Assembly: GCF_003610455.1 (NCBI RefSeq)
Contig: NZ_RAQK01000001.1
Coordinates: 124,001-188,000 of the forward strand
Length of the DNA: 64,000 nucleotides
Direction of reading: 5' to 3'
Source of the DNA: Sulfitobacter guttiformis
GTDB lineage: Bacteria; Pseudomonadota; Alphaproteobacteria; Rhodobacterales; Rhodobacteraceae
The number at the start of each line of letters is the position of its first letter. Positions within the stretch are counted from its first letter, which is position 1. Under the pieces are notes generated by a model. It worked only from the letters and a program-made list of their open reading frames with translations. It ran no database searches and had not been told where the DNA came from. Shown in pieces: positions 27,739 through 37,555 of this stretch. A program made the position numbers and the translations under genes.

Positions 27739-28191
27739 TTACTTGTTCAGGATGTCGCGCAGGGCCGCAGCTTCATCCGCGCTCAGAGCATCGTCTTGAG
27801 GCGCTTTAGCACCGGCACGGCCGCGCACATAACTCACACCTACAACACCCGCTAATAGCAGCATCAGCGGTCCAGCCGCCCAGAGAAGCCAGTTTGCGCC
27901 ACCGAATGTGGGTTTGAGCAAGACAAATTCGCCGTATCGCGCCACGATGTAATTTAGTGCCGCCTGATCACTATCACCCGCAACCAGTCGCTCGCGGACA
28001 AGAAGGCGCAGGTCTTTCGAAATGGGCGCATTACTCTCATCAATGCTTTCGCTTTGGCAAACCGGACATCGTAGCCCTTTGGACAGTTCAAGTGCACGGA
28101 GCTCCAACACAGGGTCGGACAAAACTTCATCTGGCTCGACTGCAAACAAAGGCGTCGCTACCAGAGCAAGAATTAGGATCAGACGTTTCAT
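27739..28191 (-). CDS. ccmH: Cytochrome c maturation protein CcmH
   Basis: Reduces apocytochrome c in the periplasm before haem attachment. The 150-residue product has a signal peptide (about residues 1-17), the CPVC thiol motif in LRCPVCQSESIDESNA, the conserved RLLVRERLVAG helix and a C-terminal membrane segment (about 103-124). It is the short single-domain form. The start overlaps the ccmF stop by four bases. Confidence 0.96.
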   Translation of the reverse strand: MKRLILILALVATPLFAVEPDEVLSDPVLELRALELSKGLRCPVCQSESIDESNAPISKDLRLLVRERLVAGDSDQAALNYIVARYGEFVLLKPTFGGANWLLWAAGPLMLLLAGVVGVSYVRGRAGAKAPQDDALSADEAAALRDILNK

Positions 28192-30155
28192 TCCGCAGGC
28201 ACCGCCGCACGCTTTTCTTTGCGTGCACTTACGCCGACGCGGAAACGGCGGTCGAGCAGACTAAACAGCCCTCCAAGCGCCATAAGCGCACATCCGACCC
28301 AGATCCAGCTGGTCATGACTTTTATATAGGTCCGCACAGCCCAGCCGCCATTCTCCTGTTCGTCTCCGATCACAAGATACAGATCGCGCTTCCAGTTCTG
28401 ATGAATAGCCGCCTCGGTTGTTGGCATCTGTGCAACGGGATAAAACCGTTTTTCGGGTGCCAGCGTTGCAATTTCCTTACCGTCCTGCGTCACGTCTATC
28501 ACGGCGGTCGTTGCGACATAATTAGGGCCATTGCTATTGGTCACACTACGCAGAACCATCTCGTATCCGTGGACCTCAAATGGTACATTGATCTGCGCCA
28601 CGCGAATATCCTCGACTGTCCAAGCATAAATACCTGCCACGCCGAGAATGGTGATCCCAAGCCCCGCATGAGCAGTCGCTTTGCCCCAATCTGCCCCCGG
28701 CAACCGGAACAGGCGGCGCAAACGGTTTGGCCCACGCCCCGTGCGCTGTGCCAGATCAATGACGACCCCCATCAGAACCCATGCACCAAGGAACATGCCA
28801 ACCGGCCCGATCAGACTACGGCCCGTCTGCATCGCCCATACCAAACCACCAATCGCCAAACAGGCAACAAACGCATAGCGCAAGGGGTATAGGGCACGCG
28901 ACATACTTGCCCGCTTCCACGGCATGCTCGATCCAATGGGCAGTGCGATTCCCAGCAGCACCATAAACGGTGTGAAGGCAGCGTCAAAAAACGGTGGGCC
29001 CACGCTCAGCTTACGATCGAAAAACATCTCCGCCAGGAGCGGCCACATGGTCCCCACAAACACAACAAAGCACGAGACTGCCAAAAGTAGGTTGTTCACA
29101 ACCAGCGCACTCTCGCGACTGGCAAGGCCGAAAACGCCCTTTGCCTGCATCGCGCCTGCGCGCACTGTAAACAGAATAAGCGCCCCCCCCATAAAGAACG
29201 CCATGATCCCGAGGATAAATACCCCCCTGTCGGGATCATTCGCAAAAGCATGTACCGAAGTCAGCAGACCCGAGCGGACGATGAAGGTACCGATCAGGGA
29301 AAAGCCGAAAGCAAGGATTGCCAACAGAATAGTCCAGCTTTTAAGCGCCTCGCGCTTTTCCACCACAATAGCGGAGTGCAGGAGGGCTGCGGCCAGCAGC
29401 CATGGCATAAAGCTTGCGTTTTCAACCGGATCCCAGAACCAAAAGCCGCCCCACCCAAGCTCGTAATAGGCCCACCATGATCCGAGTGCGATACCGATGG
29501 TAAGGAATATCCACGCAGCCAGCGTCCATGGACGCACCCACCGGCCCCATGCGGCGTCTACCCGCCCCTCAATCAGGGCAGCGACTGCAAAGCTGAACGC
29601 CATGCTGAGGCCCACATAACCCAGATATAGAAAGGGGGGATGGAATGCCAAACCCGGATCTTGCAGAAGTGGGTTCAAGTCCTGACCATCGAAAGGCGGG
29701 ACCGCCATGCGGGCAAACGGATTTGAGGTCAGCAGGATAAATGCCATAAAAGCGACCCCAATCGAGGCCTGCACTGCAAGCACCCTTGCGCGCAGAGTCG
29801 TTGGCAGTTGCGCGCCAAACCACGCAGCCATCGCCCCGAAAAGCGCCACAATCAGCACCCACAAAAGCATCGAGCCTTCGTGATTTCCCCATGTTCCGCT
29901 GATTTTATAAATCATCGGCTTCATAGAGTGGCTGTTCGCGACGACAACAGACAGGCTAAAATCGGAGGTGACAAAGGCCCATGTCAGCGCGCCGAAGGAT
30001 GCTGCAACCAGCAAAAACTGCACCGTAGCAGCAGGTTCCGCGACGGCCATCCAGCCGGACCACCCCTTGGCGGCCCCAACCAGTGGTACAATCATCTGAA
30101 TCACAGCAACACCGAAGGCGAGCAGGAGGGCGAAATGTCCAAGTTCTGTAATCAT
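28188..30155 (-). CDS. ccmF: Cytochrome c haem lyase subunit CcmF
   Basis: An inner-membrane protein of 655 residues with about 14 or more membrane segments. It accepts haem from CcmE and, with CcmH, ligates it to apocytochrome c. The periplasmic haem-binding region is visible as GGFWFWDPVENASFMPW near residue 240. The phrase NSHSMKPMIYKISGTWGNHEGS is split here over known family positions. I chose the ATG at 30155 (MITELGHFAL), which follows GAAGGAT; a longer frame upstream is unlikely. ccmH follows with overlap. Confidence 0.96.
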   Translation of the reverse strand: MITELGHFALLLAFGVAVIQMIVPLVGAAKGWSGWMAVAEPAATVQFLLVAASFGALTWAFVTSDFSLSVVVANSHSMKPMIYKISGTWGNHEGSMLLWVLIVALFGAMAAWFGAQLPTTLRARVLAVQASIGVAFMAFILLTSNPFARMAVPPFDGQDLNPLLQDPGLAFHPPFLYLGYVGLSMAFSFAVAALIEGRVDAAWGRWVRPWTLAAWIFLTIGIALGSWWAYYELGWGGFWFWDPVENASFMPWLLAAALLHSAIVVEKREALKSWTILLAILAFGFSLIGTFIVRSGLLTSVHAFANDPDRGVFILGIMAFFMGGALILFTVRAGAMQAKGVFGLASRESALVVNNLLLAVSCFVVFVGTMWPLLAEMFFDRKLSVGPPFFDAAFTPFMVLLGIALPIGSSMPWKRASMSRALYPLRYAFVACLAIGGLVWAMQTGRSLIGPVGMFLGAWVLMGVVIDLAQRTGRGPNRLRRLFRLPGADWGKATAHAGLGITILGVAGIYAWTVEDIRVAQINVPFEVHGYEMVLRSVTNSNGPNYVATTAVIDVTQDGKEIATLAPEKRFYPVAQMPTTEAAIHQNWKRDLYLVIGDEQENGGWAVRTYIKVMTSWIWVGCALMALGGLFSLLDRRFRVGVSARKEKRAAVPAE

Positions 30156-30231
30156 GTATCCTTCATAGCCGCAGCAGACTGTTCTTCCAATCACATTCCG
30201 CTTGAAAACATATGGTCAAACAGCCGCAGCC

Positions 30232-30804
30232 TTACCGCCCCTCAAGCCATTCGCGCAGTGCCAGATTATCCTCCGCTCCAAGCGCCTGCGTGCTCAGGCG
30301 CGCATCAAAGCCGGGGCTGGCAACTCCTACAGAATCAGACCTCAGTCTGGAAATCATCTCAATGTTCTCCACAACCTTAGGTGCCAGTTTTACTGTCTCG
30401 ACAATGCTGCGCTGGAACTCTTGGGTTTTCACCTGATGACGTGCCCCGAAGTAAAATGACACAACGACGCCCAACAACCACCAAAGAGGCTCCGGTACCA
30501 AGGCAATGCCCTGCATACGCTCCGCAAACCACAGCGGCGCCACCATCGCCGACACAAACAGCCCAAGCGTCCCTAGCGCCAGTGCAGGACGGGGTAACCG
30601 GTTTACCCCGTCCATAAACTTGTCAAACCCGCCTTTCACCGGCGCGCTGAACTCCTCGCCGTATTGGTTCATCGCCTGACTTTGCGCTTTGGCACCTCGG
30701 TCCGCACCTGCCTCTGCATTCTCGCGAAATACTTCGACGGTGTCGCGCACCAGATTGCGGTCTCCGCCAAATAATGTCCCGAACAGATTCTCGATCATAC
30801 CCAT
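30232..30804 (-). CDS. Holin of the GTA-release 3TM family
   Basis: A membrane protein of 190 residues. The middle has two to three hydrophobic segments (about residues 75-130, including LGTLGLFVSAMVAPLWF and LWWLLGVVVSFYFGA) between charged ends, matching the three-helix holin family named for gene-transfer-agent release. It would make holes in the inner membrane so that the endolysin can reach the wall. The ATG at 30804 follows AAGGA and overlaps the upstream muramidase by ten bases. The pair resembles R. capsulatus rcc00555/rcc00556. No other phage genes are nearby. Confidence 0.85.
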   Translation of the reverse strand: MGMIENLFGTLFGGDRNLVRDTVEVFRENAEAGADRGAKAQSQAMNQYGEEFSAPVKGGFDKFMDGVNRLPRPALALGTLGLFVSAMVAPLWFAERMQGIALVPEPLWWLLGVVVSFYFGARHQVKTQEFQRSIVETVKLAPKVVENIEMISRLRSDSVGVASPGFDARLSTQALGAEDNLALREWLEGR

Positions 30805-31421
30805 TGTGCTGTCCTTGCTTTGAATTGCTCTGCTGTGAGGTGGTATTTCGGTGCGATAAACTCCTCTGCCCGTTTGATCCAACCGCCCTTCCCACCTGCC
30901 TGAGTGCGCGCGTACTTACGACTCGCCGTGCGCCTGTCTGCCAGCCGGAAGTAATAATTACGGCGTGCAATCCCGTAGGCATTGATCAGATGATCCGGCC
31001 CAGCACGGTATGCCGCGCGCACAGCAGCCAGACTTTGTGGTCCCAATGCGCCATCGACAGTCACATCGTAGCCCATCTCAAACAGCAGCCCTTGCAGAAT
31101 CTTCACCGCATTGCTGCCTGCGTTGACATACATATCGAACACTGTCGCCTGAAGCGGCGGCGGCAGTTCCGCAATCAACGGACGACTAAAATAGTGTTCG
31201 AGAAAAGTATCAACTGCCTGTACCCGTGTCAGCCGGCGCACATCGGCGGAGGTAATTGTACCGTCGCGGTCCAAATCGAGGCCGAGCCGCCGCATCGTGT
31301 GGATTGTCACGCCGAAATTCGTAGCCCCGCCCGGATCATCGGGATCGTTCACATATCCGCCCTCTCGCGCGACAATTCCTTCGGCGGTATGTCTGACATC
31401 CGGTGACACAAGTATCTGCAT
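30795..31421 (-). CDS. Holin-associated N-acetylmuramidase (endolysin)
   Basis: A 208-residue peptidoglycan hydrolase of glycoside hydrolase family 108. The N-terminal domain has the catalytic glutamate in REGGYVNDPDDPGGATNFGV (E20). The C-terminal part, from about residue 115 (VDGALGPQSLAAVRAAY), is the associated peptidoglycan-binding domain. There is no signal peptide, so release depends on the holin, whose start overlaps its stop. The ribosome binding site lies in the arm of a 7-bp hairpin (described separately). It sits between ccmE and ccmF, suggesting a GTA or old phage lysis module. Confidence 0.9.
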   Translation of the reverse strand: MQILVSPDVRHTAEGIVAREGGYVNDPDDPGGATNFGVTIHTMRRLGLDLDRDGTITSADVRRLTRVQAVDTFLEHYFSRPLIAELPPPLQATVFDMYVNAGSNAVKILQGLLFEMGYDVTVDGALGPQSLAAVRAAYRAGPDHLINAYGIARRNYYFRLADRRTASRKYARTQAGGKGGWIKRAEEFIAPKYHLTAEQFKARTAQWV

Positions 31422-31424
31422 GGC

Positions 31425-31447
31425 TTTCCCCTCATTGCTGGGGGAAA
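31425..31447 (-). promoter_or_regulatory. Hairpin over the endolysin ribosome binding site
   Basis: On the minus strand TTTCCCC (31447-31441) pairs perfectly with GGGGAAA (31431-31425) around a nine-base loop, and the start codon follows three bases later. The 3' arm includes the Shine-Dalgarno sequence (GAGGGG). A folded leader would hide it. The pairing is seen in the sequence; translational repression is inference. Confidence 0.6.
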
Positions 31448-31492
31448 TCTGGCCTGAACAATGTTAACAGCCGCTCACCGGAGCGTACGGTA

Positions 31493-31936
31493 TCAGCTTT
31501 CAGGTTCTTTATAAACGCCTTGTGCTTTAAGTGCGTCAACAACCTCTTTAGGCATGTAGGTCTCGTCATGTCTGGCAAGAATTTCAGTCGCTTGAAATAC
31601 GCCGTTAATGTATCTTCCGGTGCCTACCATGCCTTCGTTTTCGCCAAACAGATCAGGCAACACCCCTGTATAGGTTACAGGCACACTCGCACCGCCATCG
31701 GTCACGGAAAAACTTATCTCCTCTCCCTGACCTCGCCGCAATGTACCTTTCTCGACCAGTCCCCCGATGCGGAAAACCTCTGAAGGGGCTGGCGGTTCTG
31801 CCATCACCTGACTGGGCGCGCGAAAAAAGTTGATCCCGTCGCGCATCCCATACCCGATCAGTGCGGTCGATCCGATCAAAGCCACAACTGCCACGGCAAT
31901 CAGTTGAATACGCCGCTGTTTTTTCAGGCTTTTCAT
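31493..31936 (-). CDS. ccmE: Cytochrome c maturation haem chaperone CcmE
   Basis: Carries haem covalently in the periplasm and hands it to CcmF. The 147-residue product has an N-terminal anchor (about residues 10-30) and an OB-fold beta domain. The haem-binding histidine is H123 and the tyrosine Y127 in LARHDETYMPKEV. It lies 17 bases after argC. The lysis pair, rather than ccmF, follows it on the same strand. Confidence 0.96.
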   Translation of the reverse strand: MKSLKKQRRIQLIAVAVVALIGSTALIGYGMRDGINFFRAPSQVMAEPPAPSEVFRIGGLVEKGTLRRGQGEEISFSVTDGGASVPVTYTGVLPDLFGENEGMVGTGRYINGVFQATEILARHDETYMPKEVVDALKAQGVYKEPES

Positions 31937-31953
31937 CGGAACCTCATTTCGGA

Positions 31954-32982
31954 TTAGGGGAACAGCGGCGCCATCATCAGGCCCTCTGTCTCTTCGATAC
32001 CTAGCATCAGATTGGCATTTTGCAACGCTTGACCAGACGAACCTTTTGTCAGGTTATCCAGTGCTGCCACAACTATGGCACGGCCCTCAATGCGGTCGCC
32101 TGTCACACCGATATGGCAAAAGTTCGATCCACGGATGTGGCGGGTGGATGGTGCCTCACCAAAAGGCAACACATCAATGAAGGGCTCTTCAACATACGTC
32201 GATTGCAAAGCTTTGTGAATGGCCTGTGCGTCACCCTTAACGTAAACCGTGGCGAGAATTCCGCGGTTGGCAGGCATCAGATGGGGCGTGAACTGCACCT
32301 TTACAGGCCGTCCTGCGATCGCCGAGAACTCTTGATCGAACTCTCCCAAGTGCCGGTGCGTTCCGCCCAGTGCGTAGGCGTGATATCCCTCTGAGAGTTC
32401 CGCATGCAGAAGGTTTTCTTTGAGCGCACGTCCCGCACCTGACACCGCACATTTCAGATCCAGAATGATGTCGTCCAGATCTATAAGGCCTGCCGTGATA
32501 AGCGGCCGTAATGCAAACTGGCCTGTCGCGGCATTACATCCCGTCCCCGCCACCAGACGGGCTGCCCTGATCTCGTCGCGGTAGAACTCGGTCAGGCCGT
32601 AAACCGCCTCCGCTTGCTGCTCCATCGCGGCGTGGGGATTGCCATACCAGCGCTGGTATTCCTCAGGGTCCCGCAACCGGAAATCGGCCGAAAGATCTAC
32701 TATCTTCAGGGTCTTCGGCAACTTGGCAATGACTTCCTGCGAGGTCTTGTGCGGAAGCGCGCAAAAACAAAGATCAATCTGTGAAAAATCGATCTCTTCC
32801 ATCGTAACCAAATCCGGCAGATCCATATGGCGCAAATGTGGAAACACGGATGCCATTCTCTGACCCGCCTTGGAGTTCCCACCCAACGCTTTGATCTTCA
32901 TCGACGAATGCCCCGCGATGAGGCGAATAAGCTCTGCTCCGGTGTAGCCGGAAGCGCCCAGAATTGCGATGTTATATGTCAT
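31954..32982 (-). CDS. argC: N-acetyl-gamma-glutamyl-phosphate reductase
   Basis: NADPH-dependent third step of arginine synthesis. The 342-residue product has the nucleotide-binding [13 protein letters not shown] (residues 9-21), the catalytic cysteine in [11 protein letters not shown] and [11 protein letters not shown] near residue 205. It is the long, type 1 form. It lies between murI (48 bases upstream) and ccmE (17 bases downstream), all on the minus strand. Confidence 0.97.
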   Translation of the reverse strand: MTYNIAILGASGYTGAELIRLIAGHSSMKIKALGGNSKAGQRMASVFPHLRHMDLPDLVTMEEIDFSQIDLCFCALPHKTSQEVIAKLPKTLKIVDLSADFRLRDPEEYQRWYGNPHAAMEQQAEAVYGLTEFYRDEIRAARLVAGTGCNAATGQFALRPLITAGLIDLDDIILDLKCAVSGAGRALKENLLHAELSEGYHAYALGGTHRHLGEFDQEFSAIAGRPVKVQFTPHLMPANRGILATVYVKGDAQAIHKALQSTYVEEPFIDVLPFGEAPSTRHIRGSNFCHIGVTGDRIEGRAIVVAALDNLTKGSSGQALQNANLMLGIEETEGLMMAPLFP

Positions 32983-33030
32983 GTCTAAAGTCCTGAATGC
33001 GGGTTCAATGCGGTCAATTTCATTTCTGCG

Positions 33031-33840
33031 TCACGCCGCAGTAAAAGTCATCTCACGTCGCAAAAACTGTGTGGCCCGGGTGCTGACCCGCTTGGGATCA
33101 CCTGTTGTGAGGAAAGCGCCATTGCCGGTTCCGGACTTGTCCGGATGGCGCATCAGATAATCAGCAAGGCTTTCTGCAACCAAATCAGCCTGACTGAATA
33201 CGGTAACATCCGCGCCCAGCGCCTCCTGAAAGGTCGCCTTCATAAGCGGATAATGCGTGCAACCCAGAATTGCCGCCTGCGGGTGCGGCATTTTGCGTTT
33301 GAGCGCGTCTACGTGGCTGCGCACCATCGCTTCGGCAAGGATCATATCGCCATCCTCTATGGCATCGACGACACCGCCACAGGCCTGCGCCTCCACATCA
33401 ACACCTATGGCCCGAAACGCCAGCTCACGCTGGAAGGCGCGTGTTGCAACAGTGGCAGGTGTCGCAAACAATGCCACATGTTGCACCGCTACCTCACGGG
33501 GGGGGGAGTTATCACCCCACTGCCGCTCGGTGAGCGCCTCAATCAACGGCACAAATACGCCCAGAACCCGCTTATCCTGTGGAACCCAGCCCTCTTGCAT
33601 CCGCCGCAAGGCTGCCGCCGAGGCTGTATTGCAGGCCAACACCACCAGATCACAACCCGCATCAAACAAGCGTTGCGTGGCAGCGACAGTCAGGTCGTAG
33701 ATGTCGTCGGCATTGCGTACGCCGTAGGGGGCATTCGCACTATCCGCGAGATAGACAAATTCCTGATCGGGTAGACGCTTTTGCACAGCCTCCCATATTG
33801 TCAATCCGCCCAAGCCACTGTCGAAAATACCTACTGCCAT
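33031..33840 (-). CDS. murI: Glutamate racemase
   Basis: Makes D-glutamate for peptidoglycan. The 269-residue product has the N-terminal [13 protein letters not shown] and the two catalytic cysteines in [11 protein letters not shown] (near residue 70) and GCTHYPLMK (near residue 195). [11 protein letters not shown] is also typical. It is the first gene of the murI-argC-ccmE series and lies 122 bases after the end of the ior gene. Confidence 0.96.
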   Translation of the reverse strand: MAVGIFDSGLGGLTIWEAVQKRLPDQEFVYLADSANAPYGVRNADDIYDLTVAATQRLFDAGCDLVVLACNTASAAALRRMQEGWVPQDKRVLGVFVPLIEALTERQWGDNSPPREVAVQHVALFATPATVATRAFQRELAFRAIGVDVEAQACGGVVDAIEDGDMILAEAMVRSHVDALKRKMPHPQAAILGCTHYPLMKATFQEALGADVTVFSQADLVAESLADYLMRHPDKSGTGNGAFLTTGDPKRVSTRATQFLRREMTFTAA

Positions 33841-33962
33841 ATGCGTTTACCGGACACTGCCGCCTTCACTTTCAATGCCCGTACCAACCAATCCAGACGG
33901 GTGCTTTTGCCCTGCTTACGCGGCTTTGCGTGCGGAATCCATCACTGTCGTGCTACGCACCC

Positions 33963-36900
33963 TCACTCCGCTGCCCGCGACAGCGGTGCACCGCCGGCGC
34001 GGATCACACCCAACAGTTCCTCACGGCGCTTGGCGGCTTTCGCCTCATTGGCCTGCTTCACCGGACCAAACCCGCGAATCTGCAGGGGCAATAATGCCAG
34101 TGCTGTAATGGCATCGCGTGTCATGTCGTTCAGCGATGGCAAGACATCGCGCATATCGGCCTCGTATTGCGTAATCAAAGCGCGTTCCATTTTCCGCTCG
34201 GCTGTGTAGCCGAACACATCCAGCGCTGTACCCCGCAAAACCTTCAGCTTGGCCATAAGGCGCAAAGGCCTCTCCAACCACGGACCAAACTCCTGCTTGA
34301 GCGGACGCCCGTTGGGTCCCATCTTCGACAACAACGGCGGCGCAAGATTGAAAGACATTTTGAAATCGCCCTCAAACTCCGCCTGCGCCTTCTCGCGGCT
34401 CGTCAGCAATAAACGCGCAACTTCGTATTCATCTTTGTACGACAGCAGCTTGTGATACCCTTCGGCAACCGCTTCACGCACCGCGGTGTCCGCGATCATG
34501 TCCAGCATTTTGGCATAACGCTTCGCCAGCCGCTTACCCTGATAGGCCGTCAGGTGATCCTTCCTGAATGCGATTTTCTCGTCCAAAGTCTTCGGCAGTG
34601 CCACAACGTTGGGCGTCAGCACCGCCTGCGCCTGCGCCGGATAAAGCACCGCCCAGCGCCCGATCTCGAATGCACGCAAATTCCGCTCTACCGCTGCGCC
34701 GTTGAGAGTGATCGCCTGGGTCACCGCCTCCAGCGTCAGCGGGATGAGCCCGCGCTGCCATGCGCCACCAAAAATCATCATATTGGAATAGATGCTGTCG
34801 CCCAGCGTTGCTTTTGCCAGGTCGGAGGCGTCAAACATGGACAGATCATCCTTGAGCCTCGCCTCGAGCGCCAGTTCCAACCGGTCAAACGGCATCTTGA
34901 ACTCTGTGTCGCGGGTAAAATCGCCGGTAATGATCTGGTGACTGTTGACCACAGCACCCGTGCGCCCAACCGATGTAAGGCCCAGCGTTTTATTGCCCGC
35001 AGATGTCACAAGGTCGCCACCAATGAGCGCATCACATTCGCCTGTGGCAACACGGATGGCGGAAATGTCTTCGGGACGCTCGGCGAGACGACAATGGATG
35101 TTCACCGCACCGCCCTTTTGCGCCAGCCCCGCCATTTCCATCATACCGGCACCTTTGCCGTCAAGCTGTGCAGCCTGCGCCAGCACCGCACCGATGGTCA
35201 CGACCCCGGTGCCACCAACACCCGTGATAACAACATTATAGGTCCCTTTGATCGCAGGAAGCGTAGGCAGCGGCAGATCGGGTATTTTCACCTCTGTCGT
35301 CGGATCTTTGCGGATCTTGGCCCCCTCCAGCGTCACAAAAGACGGACAAAATCCGTTAACGCAGGAGAAATCCTTGTTGCAAGAGGACTGGTCGATCGCA
35401 CGTTTGCGACCCAGTTCGGTATCTGCCGGCACGATTGACACGCAGTTCGACTGCACGCCGCAATCGCCACAGCCCTCGCAGACGTCCGTGTTGATGAACA
35501 TCCGCTTGTCGGGATCGGGAAACAGGCCACGCTTGCGCCGGCGGCGCTTTTCTGCGGCGCAGGTCTGGATGTAAACGATAGCGCTGACGCCTTCGACTTT
35601 TGCCAAACGCGTCTGCACATTCTGCAATTCCGCCCGCTCGAATGTCTCGACACCCTTGAACGCACCGAAATCAACATCCTCCTTCTCGTCATAAACGACG
35701 ACAAGGTTCTTGATCCCCATTGCCTTGAGCTCAGCCACAATACGCGGCGCATTCAGATCGCCTTCGTTATGCTGACCCCCTGTCATGGCAACGGCATCAT
35801 TATAAAGAATTTTATACGTAATGTTCGTCTTGGCTGCGATGGCCGCACGGATCGCCTGAACGCCCGAGTGATTGTACGTTCCATCGCCAAGGTTCTGGAA
35901 CACATGCGGCGTCTTTGAAAACGGCGCTTCCCCGATCCAGTTCGCGCCCTCTCCCCCCATATGGGTAAAGCCGAGCGTTTCGCGGTCCATCCACTGAACC
36001 ATGAAGTGGCATCCGATGCCTGCGTAGGCACGACTGCCTTCAGGAACTTTGGTCGAGGAATTGTGCGGGCAACCGGAACAGAAATAAGGCAAACGACCCG
36101 CCAGCTCCTCGGCGTTATCCGCACGCCGTGCATCTGCCAGATCCGCCAGACCTGCGCGGATACCATCCGTGCCTCGCCCCTCTTCGCACAGAACATTGCC
36201 CAGCTTTTCAGCAATATCGAGCGGATCAAGCGCCCAGCGCGCCGAGAAGAACTCCGCCCCGTTTTTGCGCCCGCCATACACCCGATGTTTCATGTCATCG
36301 TCAAATAGCGCTTCTTTAATCTGCACTTCCAACAGCTTGCGCTTTTCTTCGATCACAATGATCAGGTCGAGATCCTCGGCCCAGTCATGAAAACCCCTCA
36401 TATTCAGCGGCCAGACCTGCCCCACCTTATAGGTTGTGATCCCCAACCGCTCGGCCTCTGCCGCGTCAATGTTGAGCAATGACATCGCATGCACCAGATC
36501 AAGATAATTTTTGCCCGCCGCAACAAACCCGATTTTGGCGCCCGGCTTGCCCCAGATACGCTTGTCCATATTGTTTGCATGACTGAAGGCTTCCGCCGCA
36601 TAGCGCTTGTAGTCAATCAGCCGCGCCTCTTGCGCGATCCGCTCATCCACCAAACGGATGTTGAGGCCACCCTCGGGTAATTCGAATTCCGGCGTGACAA
36701 ATTCCATCCGGTGCGGGTTACCATCCACCACGGATGTGACCTCAACCGTGTCCTTCATCGTCTTGAGACCAACCCAAAGCCCCGAATACCGCGACAGCGC
36801 CCAGCCATAGAGGCTGTAATCGAGGATCTCCTGAACCCCTGCGGGCGACAGCACCGGCATGTACGCGTCTATCATCGCAAAATCAGACTGATGCAGCACC

Positions 36901-37361
36901 GTCGAAGATTCGCCCGTGTGATCGTCGCCCATGGCCATGATTACACCACCATGCTTGGAGCTACCTGCCATGTTAGCGTGACGCATCACGTCGCCTGAGC
37001 GGTCAATACCGGGCCCTTTGCCGTACCACAGGCCAAAAACGCCATCGTACTTTCCCTCGCCGCGCACCTCTGCCTGCTGCGCCCCCCACAGCGCCGTGGC
37101 CGCAAGATCCTCGTTCAGTCCCGCCTGAAACGTAACACCATGTTCGGTCAATTGCTTTTCGGCACGCATCATCTGCATGTCCACCGCCCCGAGAGGCGAT
37201 CCGCGATAGCCCGTCACCAGACCGGCAGTGTCCAGCCCCGCACGTTTGTCACGCGCCGCCTGCATCATCATCACCCGCACCAGCGCCTGCGTCCCGTTCA
37301 AAAGAACAGGGCTTTTCTCAAGATCAAAGCGGTCATTCAGTGAAATCTTTTGCGTTGTCAT
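33963..37361 (-). CDS. Indolepyruvate ferredoxin oxidoreductase, fused subunits
   Basis: A large cytoplasmic enzyme of 1132 residues that oxidatively decarboxylates aryl pyruvates (from tryptophan, phenylalanine, tyrosine) to acyl-CoA with ferredoxin. Alpha-subunit and gamma-subunit regions are fused. The pyrimidine-binding part is N-terminal, the TPP region has YFCSGCPHNSS and GIGCHFMVQWMDR, and an iron-sulfur site CEGCGDCGVQSNC lies at about 620-635. The C-terminal third starts near VITGVGGTGVVTIG. The ATG at 37361 follows GGGAGGAATACC. It is divergent from a LysR gene that may control it. Confidence 0.93.
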   Translation of the reverse strand: MTTQKISLNDRFDLEKSPVLLNGTQALVRVMMMQAARDKRAGLDTAGLVTGYRGSPLGAVDMQMMRAEKQLTEHGVTFQAGLNEDLAATALWGAQQAEVRGEGKYDGVFGLWYGKGPGIDRSGDVMRHANMAGSSKHGGVIMAMGDDHTGESSTVLHQSDFAMIDAYMPVLSPAGVQEILDYSLYGWALSRYSGLWVGLKTMKDTVEVTSVVDGNPHRMEFVTPEFELPEGGLNIRLVDERIAQEARLIDYKRYAAEAFSHANNMDKRIWGKPGAKIGFVAAGKNYLDLVHAMSLLNIDAAEAERLGITTYKVGQVWPLNMRGFHDWAEDLDLIIVIEEKRKLLEVQIKEALFDDDMKHRVYGGRKNGAEFFSARWALDPLDIAEKLGNVLCEEGRGTDGIRAGLADLADARRADNAEELAGRLPYFCSGCPHNSSTKVPEGSRAYAGIGCHFMVQWMDRETLGFTHMGGEGANWIGEAPFSKTPHVFQNLGDGTYNHSGVQAIRAAIAAKTNITYKILYNDAVAMTGGQHNEGDLNAPRIVAELKAMGIKNLVVVYDEKEDVDFGAFKGVETFERAELQNVQTRLAKVEGVSAIVYIQTCAAEKRRRRKRGLFPDPDKRMFINTDVCEGCGDCGVQSNCVSIVPADTELGRKRAIDQSSCNKDFSCVNGFCPSFVTLEGAKIRKDPTTEVKIPDLPLPTLPAIKGTYNVVITGVGGTGVVTIGAVLAQAAQLDGKGAGMMEMAGLAQKGGAVNIHCRLAERPEDISAIRVATGECDALIGGDLVTSAGNKTLGLTSVGRTGAVVNSHQIITGDFTRDTEFKMPFDRLELALEARLKDDLSMFDASDLAKATLGDSIYSNMMIFGGAWQRGLIPLTLEAVTQAITLNGAAVERNLRAFEIGRWAVLYPAQAQAVLTPNVVALPKTLDEKIAFRKDHLTAYQGKRLAKRYAKMLDMIADTAVREAVAEGYHKLLSYKDEYEVARLLLTSREKAQAEFEGDFKMSFNLAPPLLSKMGPNGRPLKQEFGPWLERPLRLMAKLKVLRGTALDVFGYTAERKMERALITQYEADMRDVLPSLNDMTRDAITALALLPLQIRGFGPVKQANEAKAAKRREELLGVIRAGGAPLSRAAE

Positions 37362-37437
37362 GGTATTCCTCCCAGAACCCAAAGGCACAGCCCTACAGCG
37401 TTGCCCCATATCAGCATGCTTGGTTTAGGAGCACAAT

Positions 37438-37456
37438 AGGTCACATATACTGACCT
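37438..37456. promoter_or_regulatory. Probable LysR-regulator binding dyad
   Basis: AGGTCA (37438-37443) and TGACCT (37451-37456) are perfect inverted repeats with a seven-base AT-rich centre. The inner bases obey the T-N11-A rule of LysR-type regulators (T at 37441, A at 37453). It lies between the divergent ior and lysR starts, 77 and 100 bases away. A TATAAT at 37465-37470 could be the lysR -10 element. Confidence 0.65.
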
Positions 37457-37555
37457 GTATAGCATATAATGCATTCGTCATATTTTTCCCCTATGGTTAG
37501 GGCTGGGTACAGCGGCGGAAATCCGGTAGAACGGTAATAACACGAAAGGCGGATC

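Noticed and set aside
30232..31421. Full prophage
   Set aside because: Only a holin and an endolysin are present; there are no integrase, capsid, terminase, tail or attachment-site features around them.
34452..35438. Plus-strand open frame of 328 codons
   Set aside because: Antisense to the ior gene, histidine- and arginine-rich with no family motif.
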